DNA of 9,635 nucleotides from GCA-2746365 sp964651445 (GTDB lineage Bacteria > Pseudomonadota > Gammaproteobacteria > SZUA-229), in contig CAZYYW010000083.1 in assembly GCA_964651445.1 (NCBI GenBank), positions 1 through 9,635 of the forward strand, read 5' to 3'. The notes beneath the pieces were generated by a model. The model ran no database searches. It worked only from the letters and a program-made list of their open reading frames with translations, and had not been told where the DNA came from. This document shows, one piece after another, positions 1 through 6,200 of the stretch. Within the stretch, counting starts at the first letter, position 1. Every line of letters begins with the position of its first letter. The translations under genes were made by a program, and so were the position numbers.

Positions 1-8
1 GTGCCTAT

Positions 9-42
9 AAAAAATATATGTATACCAACTCGATATGGCATA
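9..42 (-). terminator. Possible intrinsic terminator after ccoG
   Basis: Read on the minus strand, 17 bases after the ccoG stop codon there is a 7-bp stem (arms 42-36 and 27-21, 8-base loop, one G-U pair), then six mixed bases, then a run of six U at 14-9. The stem is short and AU-rich and the U-run does not abut it, so this would be a weak terminator. Its position just behind the last gene of the minus-strand run makes an operon end plausible. Confidence 0.4.
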
Positions 43-58
43 GACACAAATTTTTGAA

Positions 59-1483
59 TTATTTAAACACCGGCCCCAAAAAACGCGCTTCTTGAACCAC
101 CACCAACTCACTATATCCAATCGCATTCAGGGTGAATTCGATTTCATTGCTGCGTTTTTCCAGATTGTATGCGTCAGCCTGAACACGAACCGGTATCTCA
201 ACAATCTCACCACTTTTTGCAGTAATTCTTGGCACATCTTTCTTTAGAATAAGCTCCGGTATTCCTGCAACCGTTAAGGTATAACTGTGATCTCGGCCAT
301 CCTTATTTAATACTTTAATGACGTAAACATTTTCAATTAATCCCTCGTTGGTTTCACGATACAAACTGTTCCGGTCACGGATAATGTCCATTCCAAGAGG
401 GATGCGGGTCAGGATAGAATAAAAAGTACCGGCTGTAATACTGATTAAAATCAGTGCATAAACCATTACTCTTGGTCGAAAAGCACCTGTCTGGTTTCCT
501 TTCAAACTATTTTCGGTGGTATATCGAACCAGACCACGTTCGTAACCCATTTTATCCATGACATCATCACATGCATCAATGCATGCTGCGCAACCAATGC
601 ATTGATACTGCAAACCATCACGTATGTCGATGCCAGTCGGGCAAACCTGCACACATATAGTACAGTCAATACAATCGCCCAGCCCAACATCCTGTTTGTT
701 TACGGTTTTTTTCCGTGGTCCTTTTGGTAATCCCCTTGACTCATCAAACGAGATAATCAGGGTATCCGAATCAAACATAGCGCTCTGGAAACGCGCGTAA
801 GGACACATGTACAAGCAGACTTGCTCACGCAGCCAACCAGCATTGCCATACGTTGCCAAGGCATAAAAGTAAATCCAGAACATTTCCCAAGGACCGTTAT
901 TAAAGGTCACAAAATTTACTGTCAATTCGCGCATCGACGAAAAATAACCAACAAAGGTTAGTCCGGTAAAAAGCGAAAACGACAGCCAGAGAAAATGCTT
1001 AGTGGTTTTAATTCTGATCTTGCGAAAATTATTTGGTTGTTTATCCAGCTTCATCTGTTGCGGACGCGAACCTTCAACCTTACGCTCTATCCACAAAAAA
1101 GCTTCTGTCCACACCGTTTGCGGACAAGCATAACCACACCAGACACGCCCCGCCAAAGCGGTAACAAAAAACAAGCCGAGCGCAGCGACAATTAAAAACA
1201 GGGCAAGGTAATAAAAATCCTGCGGCCAGAATACAATATCGACGATGTAGAATTTACGGTCAGGTAGATCAAACAATATCGCCTGCCGACCTTCCCATTG
1301 CAACCAGGGCGTAAGATAATACAGACCTAACAGACCCACGACACCCGCCGTACGAAAGAACGCAAACAGACCATGCACTTCACGCGGATAAATTTTCTCG
1401 CTTTTAGCGGAAACAGATCGTTCGGTATCAGAATCTATCTTACTAGCTTTTGCTTTATTCACTTTAGATGTTGACTCAACCAC
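59..1483 (-). CDS. ccoG: CcoG (FixG/RdxA) copper reductase and cbb3 oxidase assembly factor
   Basis: A membrane-bound Fe-S protein of 474 residues, normal for the family. Known CcoG reduces Cu(II) to Cu(I) for delivery to the CuB site of cbb3 oxidase. The N-terminal half is polytopic, with helices near residues 45-62, 90-112, 163-183, 198-213 and 338-358. It carries the NapH/CcoG-type cysteine pairs C116/C120 (followed by P) and C223/C227 (followed by P). A bacterial ferredoxin module follows, with C271, C274, C277, C281-P and C295, C298, C301, C305, enough for two [4Fe-4S] clusters. From about residue 365 on is the FixG C-terminal Ig-like domain. The start is GTG at 1483. The only Shine-Dalgarno candidate is a distant AGG about 12 bases upstream, and the next in-frame Met is residue 144, so the start is the least certain part. 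It is the last minus-strand gene, 174 bases after the small membrane protein. No ccoH follows before the window edge. Confidence 0.95.
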   Translation of the reverse strand: MVESTSKVNKAKASKIDSDTERSVSAKSEKIYPREVHGLFAFFRTAGVVGLLGLYYLTPWLQWEGRQAILFDLPDRKFYIVDIVFWPQDFYYLALFLIVAALGLFFVTALAGRVWCGYACPQTVWTEAFLWIERKVEGSRPQQMKLDKQPNNFRKIRIKTTKHFLWLSFSLFTGLTFVGYFSSMRELTVNFVTFNNGPWEMFWIYFYALATYGNAGWLREQVCLYMCPYARFQSAMFDSDTLIISFDESRGLPKGPRKKTVNKQDVGLGDCIDCTICVQVCPTGIDIRDGLQYQCIGCAACIDACDDVMDKMGYERGLVRYTTENSLKGNQTGAFRPRVMVYALILISITAGTFYSILTRIPLGMDIIRDRNSLYRETNEGLIENVYVIKVLNKDGRDHSYTLTVAGIPELILKKDVPRITAKSGEIVEIPVRVQADAYNLEKRSNEIEFTLNAIGYSELVVVQEARFLGPVFK

Positions 1484-1610
1484 TCTAAATTTATTACCTG
1501 ATACCGTTTGTTTATAAACACATTCAAAAACACATAAACATATTTTTCAAATAACGTCATTCATCACGCGTGGAAAAATTTGTTCGTTTGTGACCAACTG
1601 TCGTCCTTTT

Positions 1611-1658
1611 ACAACATGGCTACCGCCCTGCCTGCCGTCCTACTTGCTACCATGCTGC
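1611..1658 (-). other. Hairpin with G-rich loop between small ORF and ccoG
   Basis: In the minus-strand transcript a 9-bp stem forms between 1658-1650 and 1619-1611 (two G-U pairs). It starts on the last base of the TAG stop of the 83-residue ORF. The 30-base loop contains five runs of two or three G within 1640-1623, in an otherwise AT-rich gap. There is no U-run after it, so it does not look like an intrinsic terminator. It may affect mRNA processing or stability between the two genes; this is inference from base pairing only. Confidence 0.35.
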
Positions 1659-1909
1659 TATCGTCGCGCAGATATTGCCGAACAAGGTTTTAAAAAATAG
1701 CAGGTCAAGGCTGCAGTAATGGCACCTAAAAACCAAAATGCAAAAAAACAAAGGCTGTAGAGTCCAAGTCGACTGATGTCGTAATTGACAAATGTTTCAG
1801 CAGGATCAAACGCTGTAGTAAACAAAACGGTCGCTATGCCGGCGGTAATAAAAGACGGCCAAAAAATAGCCACCATTCGTTGTATCAAAGGTATTTTTTC
1901 CATAATCAC
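1658..1909 (-). CDS. Small two-helix inner-membrane protein of unknown function in the cco operon
   Basis: I do not recognise a named family. The product is 83 residues with two clear hydrophobic helices, about 12-33 and 48-73, joined by a short polar loop containing the segment FDPAETFVNYD, and a short basic tail ending ARR. Noticeable residues are WPSF at 17-20 and a helix-2 run with FW, GA and C70. It lies between ccoP and ccoG on the same strand, 85 bases after the ccoP stop, so it is probably co-transcribed and may help cbb3 assembly or stability. It is not CcoH/FixH, which is about twice as long, with one helix and a periplasmic domain. The start is given as GTG at 1909 because an AGG lies 8 bases upstream. 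ATG at 1903, two codons later, is possible but 14 bases from that AGG. The continuous ORF, codon-like composition and membrane topology support a real gene. Confidence 0.75.
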   Translation of the reverse strand: MIMEKIPLIQRMVAIFWPSFITAGIATVLFTTAFDPAETFVNYDISRLGLYSLCFFAFWFLGAITAALTCYFLKPCSAISARR

Positions 1910-1938
1910 ATACTACGCCTATTGATTACAGATACTAC

Positions 1939-1978
1939 TGAATCGGATAAAAAGGATACTGCTTATTCATCCGACTCA
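1939..1978 (-). other. 13-bp intercistronic RNA hairpin between ccoP and the small ORF
   Basis: Arms 1978-1966 and 1951-1939 pair over 13 uninterrupted positions in the minus-strand transcript, with a 14-base loop. Two pairs are G-U in that transcript. On the plus strand the same positions would be A-C mismatches, so the folding molecule is predicted to be the operon mRNA. It begins 16 bases after the ccoP stop. No U-run follows, so a terminator is unlikely. A role as a 3' stabiliser or processing site is inferred. Confidence 0.55.
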
Positions 1979-1994
1979 TTAGTAAGTACCGCTG

Positions 1995-2906
1995 CTACTC
2001 CTTATCGTATTCGTGAGTCAAGCTGTACACGTATGCAGCAAGAACGTGCGACCTGGCAGTGCCGAGGAATTCTTTATGCCCAGGCATGTCGCCTACACGT
2101 CCCACCGCTATCGATTCCTTAATAGCCCGCGGTGAACCCCCGTATAACCAGATATTATTGGTAAGATCCGGCGCACCTAATGCTATGTTACCGGTTCCAT
2201 CCGGCATGTGGCAGCCAGCACAGAACATCGCGTACTTCGGTTTTCCGGCAGCCACCAGTGTTTCATCAACTTCACGTCCAGCGAGGCTCATTACATAATA
2301 AGCCACTTCTTTTACCCCGTCATCACCCAGTGGAGCTTGCCAGCCAGGCATAAAACCTTTGCGCCCATCAGCTATAGAAATGTATATCTGCTCCGGTGAA
2401 CCGCCATACAACCAATCATTATCACGCAGGTTTGGGAAGCCCGTTGCACCACGCGCATCAGAGCCATGACAAACAGCACAGTAGGTTACATATAAGCGTT
2501 CACCCGCATGAACAGCCGCTTCATTAGTAGCAAGTTCTGCCAAAGGCGTGTTTTCAAATTGTTCGAACAAGGGACCAAACTCAGCCTCAGCTGCCGCCAT
2601 TTCTGTCTTGTATTCTTTTTCTGAAGTCCAACCCAACAGACCTTTATAGGTACCCATGCCAGGATACAAAATCAGGTAAACAACAGCGGCAGCAATAAGC
2701 ATATAAAACATGTACAACCACCAGCGAGGTAGTGGGTTGTTTAGTTCTTGCAAATCTTCATCCCATACATGGCCTGTCGGCACGCCTTGATCTTCAGCGG
2801 CATCCATCGTATTGGTGACTTTTAACAGATAAATCAACCAGATGATGCCACCACCTGCGATTGCAATAATATACCAACTCCAGAATTCATTGGTGAAATC
2901 AGACAT
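1995..2906 (-). CDS. ccoP: CcoP, dihaem cytochrome c subunit of cbb3 oxidase
   Basis: A membrane-anchored dihaem cytochrome c of 303 residues that passes electrons to CcoO and CcoN. Two N-terminal transmembrane helices (about 10-30 and 62-82) flank the conserved cytoplasmic segment around VWDEDLQELNNPLPRWW (47-63). The periplasmic part has two cytochrome c domains. The first has CAVCH at 143-147 with likely axial Met186 in GFMPGW; the second has CAGCH at 229-233 with likely axial Met274 in GDMPGH. Both domains share an NxxWLYGGSP block (163-171 and 251-259), which shows the domain duplication. The start is ATG at 2906, with AGAGG seven bases upstream. It follows ccoQ after 111 bases, the longest gap inside ccoNOQP. 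No key residue is missing. Confidence 0.97.
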   Translation of the reverse strand: MSDFTNEFWSWYIIAIAGGGIIWLIYLLKVTNTMDAAEDQGVPTGHVWDEDLQELNNPLPRWWLYMFYMLIAAAVVYLILYPGMGTYKGLLGWTSEKEYKTEMAAAEAEFGPLFEQFENTPLAELATNEAAVHAGERLYVTYCAVCHGSDARGATGFPNLRDNDWLYGGSPEQIYISIADGRKGFMPGWQAPLGDDGVKEVAYYVMSLAGREVDETLVAAGKPKYAMFCAGCHMPDGTGNIALGAPDLTNNIWLYGGSPRAIKESIAVGRVGDMPGHKEFLGTARSHVLAAYVYSLTHEYDKE

Positions 2907-2975
2907 AACAATTCCTCTTAAAACGTAGATTTTCTCTTAAAGAAGCCAATACGGTATTCAATTTTTCTTGCGTTC

Positions 2976-2999
2976 GATGCGTACCACTGTTAACGCATC
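2976..2999 (-). other. Perfect 7-bp hairpin in the ccoQ-ccoP gap
   Basis: The arms 2999-2993 and 2982-2976 are perfectly complementary over seven bases (four of them G-C) around a 10-base loop. It sits 19 bases after the ccoQ stop and 69 before the ccoP start. Because it is perfect, the strand that folds cannot be told from the sequence. No U-run follows on the minus strand. It could mark an mRNA processing point between the core subunits. A stem this short can occur by chance. Confidence 0.3.
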
Positions 3000-3017
3000 C
3001 TTTATCACTAACAACGA

Positions 3018-3194
3018 TCAATCACGACGCTGTTCTTCCTTTAATTCTTTCTCGTCATCAAGTGCCATTCTCGCTGCCGTATCAAAATTGCTTTTACGTT
3101 TGCCACTCCACGCCCAAAACACGACACCAATAAAAAACACAAAAGCAAAAACAGTCCAGGCGATTTCCCAGAACATACCTGTAGATGATTCCAC
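3018..3194 (-). CDS. ccoQ: CcoQ, small accessory subunit of cbb3 oxidase
   Basis: A 58-residue single-helix protein, in the normal CcoQ size range. A short periplasmic start leads into one hydrophobic helix (about residues 6-28), then a basic stop (SGKRK), the segment FDTAARMAL and an acidic, charged tail. CcoQ stabilises the CcoNOP complex, in particular the interaction with CcoP. The reading frame is open from a GTG at 3200, but the strong Shine-Dalgarno GGAGGT (3206-3201) directly abuts that codon. The GTG at 3194 has the ideal six-base gap, so I place the start there and drop two residues. It follows ccoO by 38 bases and precedes ccoP by 111 bases. Confidence 0.9.
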   Translation of the reverse strand: MESSTGMFWEIAWTVFAFVFFIGVVFWAWSGKRKSNFDTAARMALDDEKELKEEQRRD

Positions 3195-3200
3195 TAGCAC

Positions 3201-3206
3201 ACCTCC
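3201..3206 (-). promoter_or_regulatory. Shine-Dalgarno deciding the ccoQ start
   Basis: On the minus strand these bases read GGAGGT, a near-perfect anti-16S match. It has zero spacing to the upstream GTG (3200) and six bases to the GTG at 3194, so the second GTG is the more likely initiation codon. Confidence 0.7.
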
Positions 3207-3232
3207 AATTGATACATGTTCATAAAATATAA

Positions 3233-3847
3233 TTAACGACGTTGCTTGATGTGAATTCCCAACGACTGCATATAAGCAATCAAGGCATCCATTTCGGTTT
3301 TACCTTCCAAGGCCGCCGGTGCAGCTTCAATTTCAGCATCAGTATAGGGATGACCCAGAATAACCAATGTTCGCAGCTTAGTCTGAATATTGCTGCCATC
3401 TAACATGTTCGTTTCTAACCACGGATAAGCCGGCATAATAGACTCAGGTACAACATCACGCGGGTTGATCATGTGTATACGATGCCATTCATCAGAATAA
3501 CGTCCACCAACACGGTGCAAATCGGGCCCGGTACGTTTTGAACCCCATAAAAATGGTCGATCATAAACAAATTCACCGGCTACCGAATAATGCCCATAAC
3601 GTTCGGTCTCTGCCCGGAAAGGTCGAATCATTTGGGAGTGACAGCCCACGCAACCTTCGCGTATGTAAATGTCCCGGCCTTCTAACTGCAAAGCGGTATA
3701 GGGCTTCAAGCCTTCAACCGGCGTTGTTGTTGAATGCTGGAAGAACAAAGGCACAATCTGCGCAAGCCCGCCCCAAAGCACCACAACTACCGATAGAACA
3801 ATTAGCACACCGACTTTTGTTTCAACTTTATCTTGAATCATTCCCAT
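3233..3847 (-). CDS. ccoO: CcoO, monohaem cytochrome c subunit of cbb3 oxidase
   Basis: A 204-residue membrane-anchored cytochrome c, typical for CcoO. It relays electrons from the CcoP haems to CcoN. One N-terminal transmembrane helix (about 12-36) is followed by a periplasmic haem domain with CVGCH at 66-70, the family block SQMIRPFRAETERYG at 71-85, WGSKRTGPDLHRVGGRYSDEWH at 101-122, and MPAYPWL at 138-144, where Met138 is the expected axial ligand. The start is ATG at 3847, with GAGGG eight bases upstream. This Shine-Dalgarno overlaps the last bases of the ccoN stop codon, and only 12 bases separate the genes, which suggests translational coupling of CcoN and CcoO. Confidence 0.97.
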   Translation of the reverse strand: MGMIQDKVETKVGVLIVLSVVVVLWGGLAQIVPLFFQHSTTTPVEGLKPYTALQLEGRDIYIREGCVGCHSQMIRPFRAETERYGHYSVAGEFVYDRPFLWGSKRTGPDLHRVGGRYSDEWHRIHMINPRDVVPESIMPAYPWLETNMLDGSNIQTKLRTLVILGHPYTDAEIEAAPAALEGKTEMDALIAYMQSLGIHIKQRR

Positions 3848-3859
3848 TATGAATACCCT

Positions 3860-5284
3860 CTAGTGCGCTGTTTGCGGTTCAGGGATAGGTGCATGTATTG
3901 CCTTACCCTGTGCAATGGTTTTGTAAACATTGTATGCCATGATGAACATGCCAATGAGAAATAACAAACCGCCCGATGCGCGAATGATGTAAAACGGATG
4001 CATCGCCTGCACACTCTCAACAAAGCTGTAAGTCAATGTGCCATCGCTGTTGATTGCACGCCACATCAAACCTTGCATAATGCCGGAAATCCACATGGAT
4101 GTGATGTACAACACAATACCGACCGTTGCAATCCAGAAATGTGTTTCAATCAGTTTTTTACTATAAATTTCGGTGTCAAATAATTTAGGAATCAGGAAGT
4201 ACATGGCACCAATACTCACCATTGCCACCCAACCTAATGCACCGGAATGCACATGACCAATAGTCCAGTCAGTGTAGTGCGATAATGCATTCACTGTTTT
4301 AATCGCCATCATCGGCCCTTCAAAGGTCGACATGCCATAGAACGACACCGAAATAATCAGGAATTTAAGAATTGGATCTGTGCGTAGTTTGCCCCAGGCA
4401 CCCGACAAGGTCATTATGCCGTTAATCATGCCACCCCAAGAAGGCGCAAGCAGAATCAGTGAGAATGCCATACCCAGAGATTGGGTCCAGTCAGGCAGAG
4501 CCGTGTAATGCAAGTGGTGCGGGCCGGCCCAAATATAAACGAATGCCAAAGACCAGAAATGTATCACCGACAAACGGTAAGAATAAACAGGGCGTTCAGC
4601 TTGCTTGGGGATAAAGTAATACATAATGCCGAGGAAACCAGCAGTCAGAAAGAAACCTACCGCATTATGCCCGTACCACCATTGCACCATTGCATCCTGA
4701 ACACCTGAATACGCTGAATAAGACTTCATGAAACTAACGGGCAGAGCGGCACTATTAACCACGTGTAACAAGGCAACCGTCAAAATAAAGGAACCAAAGA
4801 ACCAGTTGGCAACATAAATATGCTTAACCCGGCGTTTCGCAATAGTGCCGAAGAACACCACCGCATAAGATATCCAAACAACGGTTAGTAGTATATCGAT
4901 TGGCCATTCAAGCTCGGCATATTCTTTTGATGAGGTATAACCGAGCGGCAAGGTTATTACCGCAGATAAAATGACCAACATCCAGCCGATAAAGGTAAAT
5001 TTTGCTAATGCAGGGGCGAATAACTTAGTATGACAAGTTCGCTGCACAACATAATACGATGTAGCAAAGAGTGCGCTACCACCAAAACCAAATACCACTG
5101 CATTGGTGTGTAATGGACGTAAGCGACCGAATGACAACCACGGGGTATTAAAGTTTAATGCCGGCCATGCCATTTGCGAGGCAATAAGCACCCCCACCAT
5201 CATGCCAAAAATACCCAGCACGACCGTTGCAATTGCAAACTGTCGCACCACAGTATAATCATAGGTCATTGTTTCATTATTCAT
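3860..5284 (-). CDS. ccoN: CcoN, catalytic subunit of cbb3-type cytochrome c oxidase
   Basis: The 474-residue polytopic subunit reduces oxygen to water and pumps protons in the inner membrane. All expected ligands are present, and their numbering runs one below that of the P. stutzeri structure. They are low-spin haem b His59 and His346, CuB His206, His256 and His257, haem b3 His344, the cross-linked tyrosine Tyr250 and the conserved Glu322 in STFEGPMM. Typical blocks are LRPLHTNAVVFGFGG (55-69), WYGHNAVGFFLTAGFLG (203-219), WAGPHHLHYTALPDW (252-266) and GHVHSGALGWV (343-353). The start is ATG at 5284, with AGGCGG nine bases upstream; the Met at residue 6 is a less likely alternative. It opens the ccoNOQP block, behind a 220-base gap that carries a long hairpin and only a weak promoter candidate of its own. 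Confidence 0.98.
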   Translation of the reverse strand: MNNETMTYDYTVVRQFAIATVVLGIFGMMVGVLIASQMAWPALNFNTPWLSFGRLRPLHTNAVVFGFGGSALFATSYYVVQRTCHTKLFAPALAKFTFIGWMLVILSAVITLPLGYTSSKEYAELEWPIDILLTVVWISYAVVFFGTIAKRRVKHIYVANWFFGSFILTVALLHVVNSAALPVSFMKSYSAYSGVQDAMVQWWYGHNAVGFFLTAGFLGIMYYFIPKQAERPVYSYRLSVIHFWSLAFVYIWAGPHHLHYTALPDWTQSLGMAFSLILLAPSWGGMINGIMTLSGAWGKLRTDPILKFLIISVSFYGMSTFEGPMMAIKTVNALSHYTDWTIGHVHSGALGWVAMVSIGAMYFLIPKLFDTEIYSKKLIETHFWIATVGIVLYITSMWISGIMQGLMWRAINSDGTLTYSFVESVQAMHPFYIIRASGGLLFLIGMFIMAYNVYKTIAQGKAIHAPIPEPQTAH

Positions 5285-5325
5285 AAAGTTTGTCCGCCTA
5301 AATTGTTATAGGTCTTATAAAAGAT

Positions 5326-5381
5326 AATAAACCCCGTGATGCTGCGAACCTGCAACTTATCGTGGTATCACAGGGCTTATT
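5326..5381 (-). promoter_or_regulatory. 15-bp structured leader hairpin upstream of ccoN
   Basis: In the minus-strand transcript 5381-5367 pairs with 5340-5326 over 15 uninterrupted positions, two of them G-U. On the plus strand those two would be A-C mismatches, so the fold belongs to the ccoN-sense RNA. Inside, a second helix of five pairs (5355-5351 with 5345-5341, one G-U, six-base loop) stacks on the 3' side, leaving a 10-base bulge (5366-5356). The stem ends 41 bases before the ccoN start. The 3' side continues as an interrupted U-rich stretch, so a leaky terminator or attenuator is possible. The remaining 41 bases are too few for a full promoter and ribosome site, so ccoN mRNA must almost certainly include this element. 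Confidence 0.6.
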
Positions 5382-5429
5382 GAAAAATTCATACATCAAT
5401 AGTTTTATGGGTAGATTGCTAATTTCTAA
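5381..5429 (-). promoter_or_regulatory. Weak candidate Anr-type promoter of ccoN
   Basis: On the minus strand 5429-5416 reads TTAGAAATTAGCAA and matches the Anr/Fnr consensus TTGAT-N4-ATCAA at 6 of 10 bases. Exactly 22 bases further is TATGAA (5393-5388, 4 of 6 to TATAAT). This is the class II spacing, and it predicts a start near 5381, the first base of the long leader stem. Each element is weak alone; only the spacing and the context lend support. Confidence 0.25.
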
Positions 5430-5504
5430 ATGGCTTATTTAACGCGAGATAAAAAGCACACAGTCACTTGCGGCTTTAAGAGAACAGGTGCTTATAAAAT
5501 ACAT

Positions 5505-6104
5505 TTAATCCACAAACTGCGGCGCAAAGCCATGAAACCAGAGGATAGCAGTAGCCCCCATCATTATCACTAACGCTACCATTCCCACCGCCAGTATTGA
5601 GCTGGAGAACAGAAAACCACGATCTTCTTCAATCTCCATCATGATGGGGACGCCGGTATATAGAAGCTTCACTGTAAAGGCTAATGCGGGTAAACCAATG
5701 AGGAAGTTGACCCATAAAATAGGAAATAACTGAGCAAAACCGATAAGGAAAAGAGGTGTGGCAGTGAAGGCGGCTAAACGTACGCAACGTGATATAGGTT
5801 GGTGAGTGTTATACGTTTTACCCATCCAGTGAATCATCAAACCCATGCTGAACACGCCTATCAGCATCACTAAATAATATGCGATAGCAATAATTAACGC
5901 GCTATCAGGTGAAAGTTTTACCGCTTCACGCGCACCTATTTCCCAACCGAATCGCGTGGTGCCAAAATAACCGGAAATTGGCGCAATGGCCGCCATGATA
6001 AAAACATAGCCACAAAAACATTTGCCAATCGTACATTCAACGTCACGAATTTTTTTCCATTGTTCTGTGGGATCTAAGAAAATACCGATTATATGTGAAA
6101 ACAT
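5505..6104 (-). CDS. Yip1-family (YohC-like) multi-pass inner-membrane protein
   Basis: A 199-residue hydrophobic protein resembling the bacterial Yip1 (former DUF1282)/YohC group, whose molecular role is unknown. Typical features are an N-terminal LDPTEQWKKIRD segment (10-21), then about five membrane helices (near 28-48, 67-90, 108-128, 130-148 and 166-190), and the conserved LYTGVPIMMEIEEDRG loop (148-163) before the last helix. The frame is also open from TTG at 6107, but ATG at 6104 is chosen because GGAG (6116-6113) lies eight bases upstream of it. It is preceded by a strong Anr-type promoter and followed, after 220 bases, by ccoN on the same strand, so it is probably induced under low oxygen and perhaps co-transcribed with the oxidase. 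The family assignment comes from recognition of the pattern, not from a search. A direct role in oxidase assembly is speculation. Confidence 0.8.
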   Translation of the reverse strand: MFSHIIGIFLDPTEQWKKIRDVECTIGKCFCGYVFIMAAIAPISGYFGTTRFGWEIGAREAVKLSPDSALIIAIAYYLVMLIGVFSMGLMIHWMGKTYNTHQPISRCVRLAAFTATPLFLIGFAQLFPILWVNFLIGLPALAFTVKLLYTGVPIMMEIEEDRGFLFSSSILAVGMVALVIMMGATAILWFHGFAPQFVD

Positions 6105-6187
6105 CAATTGCTCTCCGGTTTATTATTATAAAGTTTTGCTATTTTCCACACATGGTACACCGATGCTACGACATTTTTCACTATAAT

Positions 6188-6200
6188 TTGCATGACGCAA
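6188..6200. promoter_or_regulatory. Small palindrome at the predicted transcription start
   Basis: TTGC and GCAA flank five bases (TTGCATGACGCAA), centred one base from the start predicted for the Anr-type promoter at 6193. A dyad there could bind a repressor. Only four bases per arm are symmetric, so chance is a real possibility. Confidence 0.25.

Noticed and set aside
995..1195. Plus-strand open frame inside ccoG, and similar opposite-strand frames elsewhere in the cco genes, anr and ccoI
   Set aside because: They are shadows of confident genes, with no ribosome sites and low-complexity, unrecognisable products.
1609..1653. 14-codon ORF after the small membrane protein gene
   Set aside because: It is too short, has no ribosome site, and overlaps the hairpin.
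1658..1909. Assignment of the 83-residue protein as CcoH/FixH
   Set aside because: It is half the usual length, has two helices instead of one, and lacks a periplasmic domain.
1935..1979. 14-codon ORF starting ATG between ccoP and the small membrane protein gene
   Set aside because: It has no Shine-Dalgarno, and its sequence is explained by the hairpin arms.
2967..3017. Reading frame stays open after the ccoQ TGA, hinting at readthrough
   Set aside because: About 17 open codons are expected by chance, and the added sequence shows no CcoQ-like feature.
5326..5381. Simple terminator of the Yip1-family gene
   Set aside because: The U-rich tail is interrupted, the element is 124 bases past the stop codon, and no room for a ccoN promoter remains downstream. 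It is kept as a leader element or attenuator instead.
5387..5399. TTGAT half-site on the minus strand near the ccoN leader, considered as an Anr box
   Set aside because: The second half bears no resemblance to ATCAA at the required spacing.
6182..6187. TATAAT on the plus strand near the Anr-type promoter
   Set aside because: It would point into the 3' end of anr in antisense, with no -35 or Anr box at suitable spacing.
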